Assembly (NCBI GenBank): GCA_007693395.1
Contig: REDS01000177.1
Span: 1-37,562, forward strand
Origin: Balneolaceae bacterium
Lineage (GTDB): Bacteria; Bacteroidota; Rhodothermia; Balneolales; Balneolaceae
Reading direction: 5' to 3'
DNA: 37,562 nt
The notes below the pieces were generated by a model, which worked only from the letters and a program-made list of their open reading frames with translations, had not been told where the DNA came from and made no database searches. Positions 23,356 to 31,555 of this stretch are shown here, in pieces. The position numbers and the translations under genes were made by a program. Within the stretch, counting starts at the first letter, position 1. Every line of letters starts with the position of its first letter.

Positions 23356-24585
23356 TCACCTTCTCTTCATAACAAGCAGAACAATCAAACCAATGATTAT
23401 AGCTATGCTTACAAGAAAAAGTATAAACATCAATCTCGAGCTTGGCTGAGCTGCTTCACCCCAGTTGTTTAATTTGATATCTATTGCTGTAATTTCAGAC
23501 TGTGAAAGAATATTTCCATCCACCAGTGCTTCGCCCCAAGAGGCTTTCACGGTATTATTCCAGAAGTCACGGAAATTTCTATAGATTCTGTAATCTTCTT
23601 CGCTATTGCTTTCAAGGCTAATTTCAATGCCGCCATCAACATAATTATTAAGTGCAGTGTTGAACGTTTGTGGCGAAGTGAAAGGCCCAAGCTGAATATT
23701 ATTTTGATTGAACGCTGTGGTTAAAGAATTCCACAAACGGTTATCTACTGATGCAAGCCAGGCTGCAAGCAGATCTTCTACCTCTTGTTTTGCCTGAACA
23801 GGCCTTTCAGGATCGAACGTATTTACTAAACGTTCTCCGATTCTTTCCCAAACATCACTGAAATATCCGTGCTGGGCACGCATACCAAGATAATCGGGTG
23901 TTTCGAGCGCTGATGACTGATCCGCAACATTTATGTATTCAGCGATAATAGTTTTGATTACCTGGAGAGGGTTATCATCCATTCGTGCTGTTGTTTCAGA
24001 AAGTTCCTCCTGATTGCTTCTGTCCATTGTTTGATATCTCATCAAAAGCTCTGCCAGAAAATCTGACACAAAACTATCACGTAGTTCTATGTTTTGCCTG
24101 TACTGCCTAATGAGTGCAGCCTGCCTGCTTTCGCTTGCAGCAGAACGCTCTATCTGATCCTGAAGATCTTCAGATTCCAATGTCATCTGATTGATACGGT
24201 CTCTGAATACATCCATTTCAGCGGAGAGCTCATCAACTCGTTCGTTCAATTGCTCAATTACCTCATATCGTTCTGCAAAAGCTGCCCTGTTCTCTTCTGC
24301 GCGGTTGACAGAGGCTTCAAACGTATCAGGATATATTGCAGCATTGATTATAGCAGAGTGTTCAGAATATGTATTGCGCAGGGAAACAAGTTCTTGCTGA
24401 AGCTCTTCAAGTTCCTGTGTTGAAACGGCAAGCTCAACTCTTTCATTTAATGCTGCCAGTTCAGCTCTGAAATCTTGCTGTATTTGAAAATCAGACTGCT
24501 GAGCAACAAGTGCGGAACTCGCAAATATGAAAAACAGAGCAAGAAACAGTGTATATGTCTTTAGATATGGATTCTTAAAATTCAT
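23356..24585 (-). CDS. secreted coiled-coil protein with C-terminal membrane anchor, function unknown
   Basis: I do not recognise this 409-residue protein. It has a signal peptide (residues 1-29, ending 'ALVAQ'), then about 150 residues of Glu/Gln/Ala-rich heptad-like sequence (about 35-180, e.g. 'LAALNERVELAVSTQELEEL', 'LNERVDELSAEMDVFRDRIN') suggesting a long coiled coil. A mixed helical domain follows (about 200-370) with Trp-rich spots such as 'VWERIGERL' and 'FRDFWNNTVKASWGEAL'. A membrane helix at about 383-405 ends in the basic tail 'MKRR'. Topology would be periplasmic body with a C-terminal inner-membrane anchor. A strong Shine-Dalgarno AGGAG (24596-24592) sits 6 bases before the ATG and overlaps the last codons of the upstream lipoprotein gene, so the two are surely coupled. 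Confidence 0.7.
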   Translation of the reverse strand: MNFKNPYLKTYTLFLALFFIFASSALVAQQSDFQIQQDFRAELAALNERVELAVSTQELEELQQELVSLRNTYSEHSAIINAAIYPDTFEASVNRAEENRAAFAERYEVIEQLNERVDELSAEMDVFRDRINQMTLESEDLQDQIERSAASESRQAALIRQYRQNIELRDSFVSDFLAELLMRYQTMDRSNQEELSETTARMDDNPLQVIKTIIAEYINVADQSSALETPDYLGMRAQHGYFSDVWERIGERLVNTFDPERPVQAKQEVEDLLAAWLASVDNRLWNSLTTAFNQNNIQLGPFTSPQTFNTALNNYVDGGIEISLESNSEEDYRIYRNFRDFWNNTVKASWGEALVDGNILSQSEITAIDIKLNNWGEAAQPSSRLMFILFLVSIAIIIGLIVLLVMKRR

Positions 24586-24587
24586 TC

Positions 24588-25037
24588 TTATCTCCTCCCT
24601 GTATGGTCAATATTATATGTTTGCCCGGATACACGATCTACAAGTTCAATAAATCTATCGCGCTGATTAAATGCCGGATTACTGATCCCCTGGCTCGAAA
24701 TCTCTATAATTCTCTTCTTTTTCAGTTCACGTTCAGCAGGCTCAAAAACATATACGTTATTGAAACCATCAGCGGTGATAAAGTAATATCCGGCTCTGTT
24801 TCTTATGAGCCTGACCTCATCCACACTTTGCATACCTTCTCTTTCAAGAATTTTGGCAATTGAAAATTTTATCCCAAAACGCTGGTCGTGAACAGTCTGA
24901 TCTGAATCGGGTGTGAGAACACTCTCAATTGATTGTGAGAAATCTACATCCTGTATAACCATGGATGATCCGCATCCCATAGCTGTAAACAGCAGTGCTG
25001 TAATCACAGTAAACGTAGTTATATATTTTGTTAACAT
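24588..25037 (-). CDS. small lipoprotein, function unknown
   Basis: The 149-residue product has a clear lipoprotein signal ('TAMGC', Cys22) and then 125 residues with no family I recognise. Charged beta-like stretches are visible: 'SVDEVRLIRNRAGYYFITADGFNNVYVFEP' looks like a beta-hairpin pair, and 'ERELKKKRIIEI' is strongly basic. It may bind or sense the coiled-coil protein encoded 2 bases downstream; this is inference from linkage only. It is the first gene of a two-gene unit whose promoter would lie in the 168-base gap shared with tadA. Confidence 0.68.
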   Translation of the reverse strand: MLTKYITTFTVITALLFTAMGCGSSMVIQDVDFSQSIESVLTPDSDQTVHDQRFGIKFSIAKILEREGMQSVDEVRLIRNRAGYYFITADGFNNVYVFEPAERELKKKRIIEISSQGISNPAFNQRDRFIELVDRVSGQTYNIDHTGRR

Positions 25038-25102
25038 AATGTTAATTTAGTTTTTAGGTTCATTTAATATAAAGGGATTTACAAAAAAATTGTTCCGAAC
25101 TG

Positions 25103-25149
25103 ACTATATGCATTTGCCTTACAAGCGATTATACATATAGTACTATAAT
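25103..25149. promoter_or_regulatory. inverted repeat with opposed TATAAT hexamers in the divergent region
   Basis: An 8-base perfect inverted repeat (ACTATATG, 25103-25110; CATATAGT, 25134-25141) has a 23-base spacer. A perfect TATAAT lies on the plus strand at 25144-25149 facing tadA, and another on the minus strand at 25133-25128 facing the lipoprotein gene. Neither has a good TTGACA-like partner at 16-18 bases. The arrangement fits two back-to-back promoters with a shared operator, but AT-rich sequence makes chance matches possible. Confidence 0.35.
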
Positions 25150-25205
25150 AACGAATTATTAAATCATTAATTTGCAGTGACTTTCTAAACTTTCGTAACG
25201 CTATA

Positions 25206-25679
25206 ATGAACAAAATTTATACAGATCTTCAGCTTCATCAGAAGTTTATGACGATGGCTTTTCAACAGGCTGAAATGGCTTACAGCAAAGGGGAAGTACC
25301 TGTTGGTGCCGTTGTAGTGCACGAGGGGCGTGTTGTTGGGAAGGGTTTTAATCAGGTAGAGATGCTGAATGACCCAACCGCGCATGCTGAGATGCTCGCG
25401 ATCTCATCGGCATGTGCAACATTAAACCAGAAATATTTAACAGGCTGCACTCTTTATGTTACCCTTGAACCGTGCCCAATGTGTTCAGGTGCGATTGTAT
25501 GGTCGAAAATTGATCGGGTTGTTTTTGGGGCTATGGATGAAAAATCGGGAGCATGCGGTACCGTGTTTAATATTTCGCACTCTAAGCATTTAAATCACCG
25601 AGCAGAAATCATCCAGGGGATTATGGAGAGTGATTCTGAATATTTGCTCAAACAGTTCTTTTCTGAAAAGAGACCCTGA
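25206..25679 (+). CDS. tadA: tRNA adenosine(34) deaminase
   Basis: The 157-residue product is a tRNA-specific adenosine deaminase. The zinc site is complete: 'PTAHAEMLAI' with His60 and Glu62, and 'LEPCPMCSGAIVWS' with Cys90 and Cys93. The mid-C-terminal 'RVVFGAMDEKSGACGT' is typical of TadA. It converts A34 to inosine in tRNA(Arg) ACG so that CGU, CGC and CGA codons can be read. Length is normal. It is a single gene on the plus strand, convergent with ppx; 26 bases separate the two stop codons and I see no hairpin there. Confidence 0.95.
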   Translation: MNKIYTDLQLHQKFMTMAFQQAEMAYSKGEVPVGAVVVHEGRVVGKGFNQVEMLNDPTAHAEMLAISSACATLNQKYLTGCTLYVTLEPCPMCSGAIVWSKIDRVVFGAMDEKSGACGTVFNISHSKHLNHRAEIIQGIMESDSEYLLKQFFSEKRP

Positions 25680-25705
25680 AAAGCGGTTGTTACAGATAAA
25701 AAACA

Positions 25706-26620
25706 CTAATTAATCAACAGAATTCCGTGTCGTATTCCCCCTGTTGATACAGTAATCTCACTCTTTCCAAAAAATGAGATAATCTCATCCATAATCAGAA
25801 GGCCCGCAAGAATTACCTCTCCCCTTCCGGTCAAAAATGCCGGATATGTGGCTTCAATATCAGCAGGCATCATAGCAGAAAATGATGAAATGTACTCTTT
25901 GATGATATTTTGTGGAAGTTGTACCCCATTTAACTTATCGGAATCGTACTCCTCTATCCCGGAAAAAATTGCTGCCAATGATGTAACCGTACCAGCTACA
26001 CCTATCAGTTCAATATCCTCTTCATTAGAAAAGTTGTCGGTAAGCAGTTGTTGAACAGTATGCCTAAAACTTTGTACTGATGTATCTTCAGGCGGATAGG
26101 ATTTAAAAAAACGTTCTGTAAAACGAACACTGCCCATATCGATGGAAACAGATCTCTTCAACGAAGTGCCAATTCCGAAAGCAAGCTCCGTACTGCCGCC
26201 ACCAATATCAAATACCACGCTTCGTCTTACTTTCTGTTCCTTCAAAACCGATAATGCCCCTTTAAAGGTGGTTTGCGCTTCTTGTGGTCCGCTTAAGAGA
26301 TGAATATCCCAACCCGTTTCCTTTTTCACCCGATCGATAAATTCGCTTCTGTTTGATGCATCCCTGACTGCACTGGTTGCCGTTAGAATGGTCTTATCAA
26401 CTATGGGAGGATAGTTTTCAATCAGGAAACGTTTGTAACGATTTAGTACATCGAGAACACGCTGCTGGCTATCAGGGTGAAGTGTACGATTTTCATCAAC
26501 ACCTTTCCCAAGACAAGGCACTGACTCCATCTCTTTGAGTGCATTAATATTATGTCCATCTAAATCTGCTACCAGAAGCAGTACAGAATTGGTGCCAATA
26601 TCGATAGATGCAGCTATCAT
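25706..26620 (-). CDS. Ppx/GppA-family phosphatase (short form)
   Basis: The 304-residue product belongs to the exopolyphosphatase/guanosine pentaphosphate phosphatase family. It has the N-terminal 'ASIDIGTNSVLLLVAD' phosphate loop, 'TATSAVRDASNRSEFI', 'LSGPQEAQTTFKGAL', the second 'VFDIGGGSTELAFG' loop and 'IGVAGTVTSLAAI'. It contains only the ASKHA-type catalytic domain; the C-terminal HD-like extension of the ~500-residue enzymes is missing, as in the short Ppx group common in Bacteroidota and Actinobacteria. It removes terminal phosphate from polyphosphate or pppGpp; which one cannot be told here. The ATG overlaps the prmA stop by ATGA, so it is translationally coupled. Confidence 0.88.
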   Translation of the reverse strand: MIAASIDIGTNSVLLLVADLDGHNINALKEMESVPCLGKGVDENRTLHPDSQQRVLDVLNRYKRFLIENYPPIVDKTILTATSAVRDASNRSEFIDRVKKETGWDIHLLSGPQEAQTTFKGALSVLKEQKVRRSVVFDIGGGSTELAFGIGTSLKRSVSIDMGSVRFTERFFKSYPPEDTSVQSFRHTVQQLLTDNFSNEEDIELIGVAGTVTSLAAIFSGIEEYDSDKLNGVQLPQNIIKEYISSFSAMMPADIEATYPAFLTGRGEVILAGLLIMDEIISFFGKSEITVSTGGIRHGILLIN

Positions 26621-27459
26621 TCGTTATTCTTCTCTACCTGAAACAGAATCCACTCTTCTTCCTGCCGGATATCTGTGATATGAACCGGCTGGCTGCTCAA
26701 TCTTTCCCTGATTATTTCCTCATCGGTTTCAAGTAAACCTGTTAACAGAAGTGTACCGCCTGCAATTGTTTGATCAATCAGGAATGGAATAATTTCGAGG
26801 ATTACATTCCGGTTGATGTTTGCGAGGGTAACATCAAAAATTTCATTTTCCCGAATCAGCTCCGTGCCTCCAAAACGTATGTCTACCTGCTCCTGAACCT
26901 GGTTGATAATTGCATTTTCAGCGGCATTCTCTTTACTCCATGGGTCTATATCAAACCCAACCGCATGTTTGGCACCAAGTTTAATGGCAGCAATTGCAAG
27001 TATTCCGGTACCGGTACCTGCATCCATCACCTTTTTTCCAGAGAAATCAATCCCTGAAAGCTGCCTCAGTGCCAGGCGTGTGGTTGCATGATAACCTGTA
27101 CCAAAAGCCATTTTAGGATCTATCTCGAGTAGAATTTCGTCTTCTGCGGGCTGCTGATGTGCCCATGTTGGTTTAACAAGAAAGCGCCCGATATTTCGAG
27201 GCTGGATGGTTTTCTCCCATGTTTCATTCCAATTTTGTTCCTCTACTTCATCCAGTTCTGCGAAAGACGACCCGGTATGCAAAGCAACAAGCTGCTCAAT
27301 CAGTTCGCGATGAGAATCATTGAATCTTGATTTTTCAACGTAAGCAATCAGCCGGTTGTCGAACTGTTCGAATCCATAAAAATCGAGGTCCATCAATTCT
27401 GCAATAAAAATTTCATGGAGGTCATCGTCCAGTTCAAACTCAAAGGTGAGGTAATTCAT
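26617..27459 (-). CDS. prmA: ribosomal protein L11 methyltransferase
   Basis: The 280-residue product is PrmA, which methylates the N-terminus and lysines of ribosomal protein L11 with S-adenosylmethionine. A small N-terminal L11-recognising domain ends around 'NWNETWEKTIQPRNIGRFLVKPTWA'. Then come the substrate motif 'LEIDPKMAFGTGYHATTRLALRQL' and the SAM-binding 'KVMDAGTGTGILAIAAIKLGAKHAVGFDID', followed by 'VTLANINRNVILEIIPFL' with the catalytic N-x-x-x segment. The ATG overlaps the stop of the M28 gene by ATGA and its own stop overlaps ppx, giving a tightly coupled trio. Confidence 0.95.
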   Translation of the reverse strand: MNYLTFEFELDDDLHEIFIAELMDLDFYGFEQFDNRLIAYVEKSRFNDSHRELIEQLVALHTGSSFAELDEVEEQNWNETWEKTIQPRNIGRFLVKPTWAHQQPAEDEILLEIDPKMAFGTGYHATTRLALRQLSGIDFSGKKVMDAGTGTGILAIAAIKLGAKHAVGFDIDPWSKENAAENAIINQVQEQVDIRFGGTELIRENEIFDVTLANINRNVILEIIPFLIDQTIAGGTLLLTGLLETDEEIIRERLSSQPVHITDIRQEEEWILFQVEKNNE

Positions 27460-28430
27460 AAGGGTATTCGGTTATAAATCAATTCAAGAACTACATCACC
27501 AACTGCCTGCAGCACATCTTTGTCTATGATGTCCATATTGTCGTTATGGGTGTGCCAATAAGGTGGAAATTGCACATTACCAAGGGCATCAACTCTGTGG
27601 TGGATGATGTTTATCATTGGAATACCGGTAAGCTCTTCAACAATAATGTGGTCATCAGCTATGCGCCCGCCCCGTTGATCAACGAAAAGGTCACCATGGC
27701 CAAACTCTGCAGCAATTGACCAAATTTCATCAACAAGTGACGGAGCAAACTGCATGGAAAAGCCTTCCTTTGGAAACAGTGCATTCTCTCCGCCAACCAT
27801 GTCCAACAGAATGCCGAAACGTGGGTTGTAACCGGGTACAGGAGGATTATTACCCCAGTGGCGAGACCCAAGAAAATAGTGGTCCATATCAGAAACCTCT
27901 CCATAATCTTCACCATCAAAAAGAATAATATCCACACCAATTGGCAAGGAATGCTCAGCAAAAATATTGGCAAACTCCATCAAAACACCAACACCGCTTC
28001 CTCCGTCGTCAGCTCCTAAAATTGGACTGTCCGGATCATAAGGGTCTTCTTCTGCCCGTGGACGTGAATCCCAGTGTGCGGCAAGCAAAATTCTATCCTG
28101 ATGTTCCGTTCCAAAAGCTGCTATCAGGTTGTAAAGATTTAATGTATCGCCATAAACCACCTGCTGAAATGATTGAATGTAAACTGCATCATTTCCGGCT
28201 GTTTCTCTGAAGTGATCATTAAAATACTGAATAGCCCGGCGATGAGCTTCACTGTTGGGCACTCTCGGGCCAAAATTAACCTGTTCTTCTATATATTGAA
28301 AAGCTCTCTCTGAAGAAAAAGCCGGTACAAATCTGCCCTGTTCACTGAATTCAAAACCATCGTCGCTTCTGCAACCGGCTGTTAACATCAACAAAAAAAT
28401 GAGTGCCGCAAAAAAGATAGATCGATACAT
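27456..28430 (-). CDS. M28-family lipoprotein, glutaminyl-peptide cyclotransferase-like
   Basis: The 324-residue product has a lipoprotein signal ('LTAGC', Cys20) and one zinc-peptidase-fold domain. Motifs resemble animal and bacterial glutaminyl cyclases more than ordinary M28 aminopeptidases: 'ILLAAHWDSRPR' (metal-binding His-x-Asp), 'PILGADDGGSGVGVLMEFA' (Asp ligand), 'VDIILFDGEDYGEV' (Glu pair), 'YFLGSRHWGNN', 'GILLDMVGG' (Asp), 'IPMINIIHHR' and 'YWHTHNDNMDII' (His near the C-terminus). Cyclases turn N-terminal Gln of exported proteins into pyroglutamate. Many proteins exported by T9SS-bearing bacteria are capped this way, so a role in maturing secreted proteins is plausible but not proven. 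A plain aminopeptidase remains possible. It overlaps prmA by ATGA. Confidence 0.83.
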   Translation of the reverse strand: MYRSIFFAALIFLLMLTAGCRSDDGFEFSEQGRFVPAFSSERAFQYIEEQVNFGPRVPNSEAHRRAIQYFNDHFRETAGNDAVYIQSFQQVVYGDTLNLYNLIAAFGTEHQDRILLAAHWDSRPRAEEDPYDPDSPILGADDGGSGVGVLMEFANIFAEHSLPIGVDIILFDGEDYGEVSDMDHYFLGSRHWGNNPPVPGYNPRFGILLDMVGGENALFPKEGFSMQFAPSLVDEIWSIAAEFGHGDLFVDQRGGRIADDHIIVEELTGIPMINIIHHRVDALGNVQFPPYWHTHNDNMDIIDKDVLQAVGDVVLELIYNRIPL

Positions 28431-28486
28431 AGTGGTGGTAATTTGTTCTGATTAAGCCAATTATGGCCAGAGTGAAAATACAGATT

Positions 28487-29254
28487 TTATTGATCGGAAC
28501 GATGTACAATCGTGGCAGATGACTGAGCAACAGGCAACACGATAGTATCAAGAATGTTTACATGTTCGGGGCGATTTGCAACAAACAGTAAAATCTCGGC
28601 GATGTCTTCTGCGGTGAGTGGTTTGAGGCGGTCATAAACCTTATCGGCTTTTTCTTTATCACCATTAAAACGAACTGTACTGAATTCTGTGTCCACAAGA
28701 CCGGGAGAGACCGAACTAACCCGGATATTGGTTCCGCTTAAATCCATCTTTGCAGCCTGAGTGATTGCGTTTACCGCGTGCTTTGTAGCACAATAGACTG
28801 ATCCACCCGGATATGCTTCATGTCCGGCAATAGAGCCAATGTTAATGATATGCCCCTTATTTACTTTTTTCATTCGTTCCGAAACAAAGCGTGTTATACT
28901 CAGAAGCCCTTTGATGTTGGTATCAATCATGGCATCCCAATCACTAAAATCAGCGGAATCGATGGGATCTAACCCGGAAGCGAGGCCGGCGTTATTGATG
29001 AGGATATCAATAGGTTGTTCAATGGCATCAACACACTTTTTACACTCTTCCCTATTGCGAATATCAAAGGTAACTGTTTGTACAGAAGTGTTAAACTGCC
29101 CGGAGAGTGTGTTTGCGAGTTGTTTTAACCTCACTTCCCGCCTGCCCGTTAGAATTAACGTACAGTTTTGTTCAGCAAACAACCTTGCTGTAGCTTCCCC
29201 TATCCCTGATGTTGCTCCGGTTATAAGTACAGTTTTATGGTTTAACCGGTTCAA
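28487..29254 (-). CDS. short-chain dehydrogenase/reductase (YdfG-like)
   Basis: The 255-residue product is a classical SDR. The cofactor motif 'TVLITGATSGIGEATARLFAEQ' and the following 'LTGRREVRLKQL' (Arg residues after strand 2) favour NADP(H). 'ILINNAGLASGLDP' is the NNAG motif. The catalytic Ser ('INIGSIAG'), Tyr and Lys ('YCATKHAVN') are all present, followed by 'VSPGLVDTEF'. The pattern 'NNAGLA.G..P' and the end of the protein resemble YdfG, an NADP-dependent 3-hydroxy acid (serine/3-hydroxypropionate) dehydrogenase, but the substrate is inferred only. The start is a TTG at 29254 (next Met is far inside the fold), 17 bases after gatA stops. Confidence 0.88.
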   Translation of the reverse strand: MNRLNHKTVLITGATSGIGEATARLFAEQNCTLILTGRREVRLKQLANTLSGQFNTSVQTVTFDIRNREECKKCVDAIEQPIDILINNAGLASGLDPIDSADFSDWDAMIDTNIKGLLSITRFVSERMKKVNKGHIINIGSIAGHEAYPGGSVYCATKHAVNAITQAAKMDLSGTNIRVSSVSPGLVDTEFSTVRFNGDKEKADKVYDRLKPLTAEDIAEILLFVANRPEHVNILDTIVLPVAQSSATIVHRSDQ

Positions 29255-29271
29255 GAAGTGCTCTTTTGTGT

Positions 29272-30792
29272 TTACTGGTGGAGATTTTCGATTCGTTTGG
29301 CAGCTCGGAGAATATCAGATTCCCTGAAAGCATTCCCCATAAACTGTAAACCAACCGGTAAACCATTTGAGTGAGTGCCTGCGGGTACACTGATACCACA
29401 AATGCCGGCAAGATTTGCCGATATGGTGTATACATCGTTCAGATACATCTGCAGTGGGTCATTAAGATTTTCACCCAGCTTAAATGCCGTGGTTGGAGCT
29501 GTTGGCGATACAATCACGTCAACCTGTTTAAACGCCTCGGTAAAATCGTTCTTTATCAACCTGCGCACTTTTTGTGCTTTTGCATAATAGGCATCATAGT
29601 AGCCGGCACTAAGTACATAGGTGCCCAACAAAATGCGCCGTTTAACCTCTTTGCCAAAACCTTCCGTACGCGACTTTTTGTAAAGCCTTATCAGCTGAGA
29701 ATCCAGTTTGCTCATAGCCTGGTCTACATCCGCAGCGCTTTTGCCCTTAAACGCCTCTTTTATTTGTTGCCTCTCTTCTGAAAGATCTTCCACCACTTTC
29801 TTATGATCTGCCCGGTGACCGTATCGAATACCATCGAACCGTGCCAGATTGCTGGAAGCTTCAGCAGTAGCCAGAATATAGTAGGTGGCTATTCCGTACT
29901 TCATGTGGGGAAGTTTTACCGGAATCAGCTTCACATTTTCTTTTTCAAGCGCTTTTAGCTGATCTTCGATGATCTGCCTCACCTCAGGGTCGAGGCCTTC
30001 TCCAAAGTATTCTTCCGGCACGCCAACTTTCAGTGGAGAGCCATAAGAATCGAGATCGGCCAAGTAATCATCTACAGGCTCGCTGGATGATGAATTATCC
30101 ATAGGATCGTGCCCGGAGATGTGTTTTAGCATGATTGCAGCATCTGTTACATTCTTTGAAAACGGCCCGATACAATCGAAAGATGAAGCATATGCAACCA
30201 ACCCATATCTTGAAACCCGGCTGTATGTTGGCTTGAGCCCAACTACGCCGCAGTATGATGCCGGCTGACGTATAGAGCCTCCGGTATCTGATCCGAGAGA
30301 CACATCACACATGTCAGCTGCAACAACCGCCGCACTGCCACCACTTGACCCGCCCGTAACATACTCTGTATTTACGGGATTTTTTGAGGGGCCAAAAATG
30401 GAATTTTCGGTTGACGAACCCATCGCAAACTCATCCATATTGGCTCGGCCAATAAGGAGTGCATCCTCTGCCTTAAGCTTGCTAATAACTGTTGCCTCGT
30501 ATACACTTTCAAAGTTGTGAAGGATCTGGCTGGCACAGGTTACTTTTTTTCCTGCTTCACAAATAACATCTTTTACCCCGACAATTGCACCGGCAAGAGC
30601 CCCGGCAGAGCCATTAGTGATTTTTTTTTGGATAGATGAAACCTGATTCTGTATATCATCTTCATCCACATGAACAAAAGCGTTAATTTCCGGATTGCGG
30701 GATTTGATTGTAGTAAGATAACCTTCAGTGATTTCTGAGAGGGTTATCTTTCCGGATTTGAGTTGCTCCTGAACAGAGAGCAAATTTTTCAT
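29272..30792 (-). CDS. gatA: Asp-tRNA(Asn)/Glu-tRNA(Gln) amidotransferase subunit A
   Basis: The 506-residue product is GatA, the glutaminase subunit of the GatCAB transamidase. The amidase-signature triad is visible: Lys74 in 'GVKDVI', cis-Ser149 in 'TGGSSGGSA', and the acyl-accepting Ser173 in 'DTGGSIRQPASYCG'. The stretch 'GLKPTYSRVSRYGLVAYASSFDCIGPF' is diagnostic. GatA releases ammonia from glutamine, which is channelled to GatB where Glu-tRNA(Gln) is amidated. The gene lies 13 bases after tatA and 17 bases before the SDR gene. gatB is at 7628-9079, about 20 kb away, and no gatC is visible. Confidence 0.97.
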   Translation of the reverse strand: MKNLLSVQEQLKSGKITLSEITEGYLTTIKSRNPEINAFVHVDEDDIQNQVSSIQKKITNGSAGALAGAIVGVKDVICEAGKKVTCASQILHNFESVYEATVISKLKAEDALLIGRANMDEFAMGSSTENSIFGPSKNPVNTEYVTGGSSGGSAAVVAADMCDVSLGSDTGGSIRQPASYCGVVGLKPTYSRVSRYGLVAYASSFDCIGPFSKNVTDAAIMLKHISGHDPMDNSSSSEPVDDYLADLDSYGSPLKVGVPEEYFGEGLDPEVRQIIEDQLKALEKENVKLIPVKLPHMKYGIATYYILATAEASSNLARFDGIRYGHRADHKKVVEDLSEERQQIKEAFKGKSAADVDQAMSKLDSQLIRLYKKSRTEGFGKEVKRRILLGTYVLSAGYYDAYYAKAQKVRRLIKNDFTEAFKQVDVIVSPTAPTTAFKLGENLNDPLQMYLNDVYTISANLAGICGISVPAGTHSNGLPVGLQFMGNAFRESDILRAAKRIENLHQ

Positions 30793-30805
30793 TTAGACTT
30801 GCCGG

Positions 30806-31021
30806 TTATTTTTCAGTTGTCTCTTTTTCTTTGACTTTGGTTGCTTCGTCTATGTCATTCTTTCCTTTATCAATTTCTTTTTTGATATCGTCAGAAGCTT
30901 TTCGAAACTCATTGATACCCTGTCCGATACCTCGAGCCAACTCGGGAATTCTCTTCGCTCCAAAAAGTAGGAGAATTACGAGAACAATAATAACCATTTC
31001 AAAACCGCCTGGCATGCTCAT
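30806..31021 (-). CDS. tatA: twin-arginine translocase subunit TatA/E
   Basis: The 71-residue product has the TatA layout: a short periplasmic start, one membrane helix ('EMVIIVLVILLLF'), the invariant 'FGAKRIPEL' with Phe-Gly at the hinge, an amphipathic helix ('ARGIGQGINEFRKASDDIKKEI') and a charged Lys/Glu tail. TatA forms the pore of the Tat system, which moves folded proteins across the inner membrane with TatC. No tatC is in this window. The start is the ATG at 31021; a second in-frame ATG two codons later is possible. It is the first gene of the minus-strand cluster that continues to ppx. Confidence 0.95.
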   Translation of the reverse strand: MSMPGGFEMVIIVLVILLLFGAKRIPELARGIGQGINEFRKASDDIKKEIDKGKNDIDEATKVKEKETTEK

Positions 31022-31210
31022 AAACTAAACCTAATTGATTTGTATTCTAATTGTTAATCTGACTTAAGATAAAAAATATTTGATTCACCTATTAGAGTAG
31101 TTAGAAAAAAAAGTTGTAATTTCGTGCGGTTTTATTTGCATTCCTGCTCAGGAACTGTTTAATACTAACATAGAAACAAATTCATTAAACGACATAATTA
31201 AATTAAACTT

Positions 31211-31465
31211 ATGATTTGGACAGTAGAATTAGCCGCTGCACTCGATGAAGCACCATTTCCCGCAACAAGAGAGGAATTAATTGAATGGGCTGAAAGAAAT
31301 GGCCTGCCGCAACAAGCTATTAATAACCTTTATGAGCTTGAAGAGATTGAAGAAGGGGAAGAAACCGTTTATGAAGGGATTGAGGATATTTGGCCCGATT
31401 ACATTCGAAAAGAGGACTTTTTCCACGGTGAAGAAGACGAAGGTTTTGACTATGACGACGTATAA
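31211..31465 (+). CDS. DUF2795-domain protein, very acidic
   Basis: The 84-residue product has the DUF2795 pattern in its first half: 'VELAAALDEAPFPATREELIEWAERNG' followed by 'LPQQAINNLYELEE'. The second half is rich in Glu and Asp ('EEIEEGEETVYEGIEDIWP', 'GEEDEGFDYDDV'), giving a strongly acidic protein. In actinobacteria and other groups this domain occurs in small proteins of unknown role. There is no signal peptide, so it should be cytoplasmic. It stands alone between tatA (opposite strand) and the Omp85 gene, whose GTG start is 91 bases downstream. Confidence 0.85.
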   Translation: MIWTVELAAALDEAPFPATREELIEWAERNGLPQQAINNLYELEEIEEGEETVYEGIEDIWPDYIRKEDFFHGEEDEGFDYDDV

Positions 31466-31555
31466 ACCGAACATTTGATGTACTTCTGATCGAAACATTC
31501 CGTTAGGAAGGCAGGGTTTATCAAGACCAATTTTTTACTGAAAATGATCTGATTA

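Noticed and set aside
25201-25206. TATAAT overlapping the tadA start codon as a promoter
   Set aside because: Transcription would begin inside the coding sequence, downstream of the start that gives the full deaminase.
28839-29327. 162-residue open frame on the plus strand
   Set aside because: It is antisense to the SDR and the end of gatA, both of which have full catalytic motifs.
29371-29781. 136-residue open frame on the plus strand
   Set aside because: It is antisense to gatA and is cysteine- and tyrosine-rich in a way unlike neighbouring genes.
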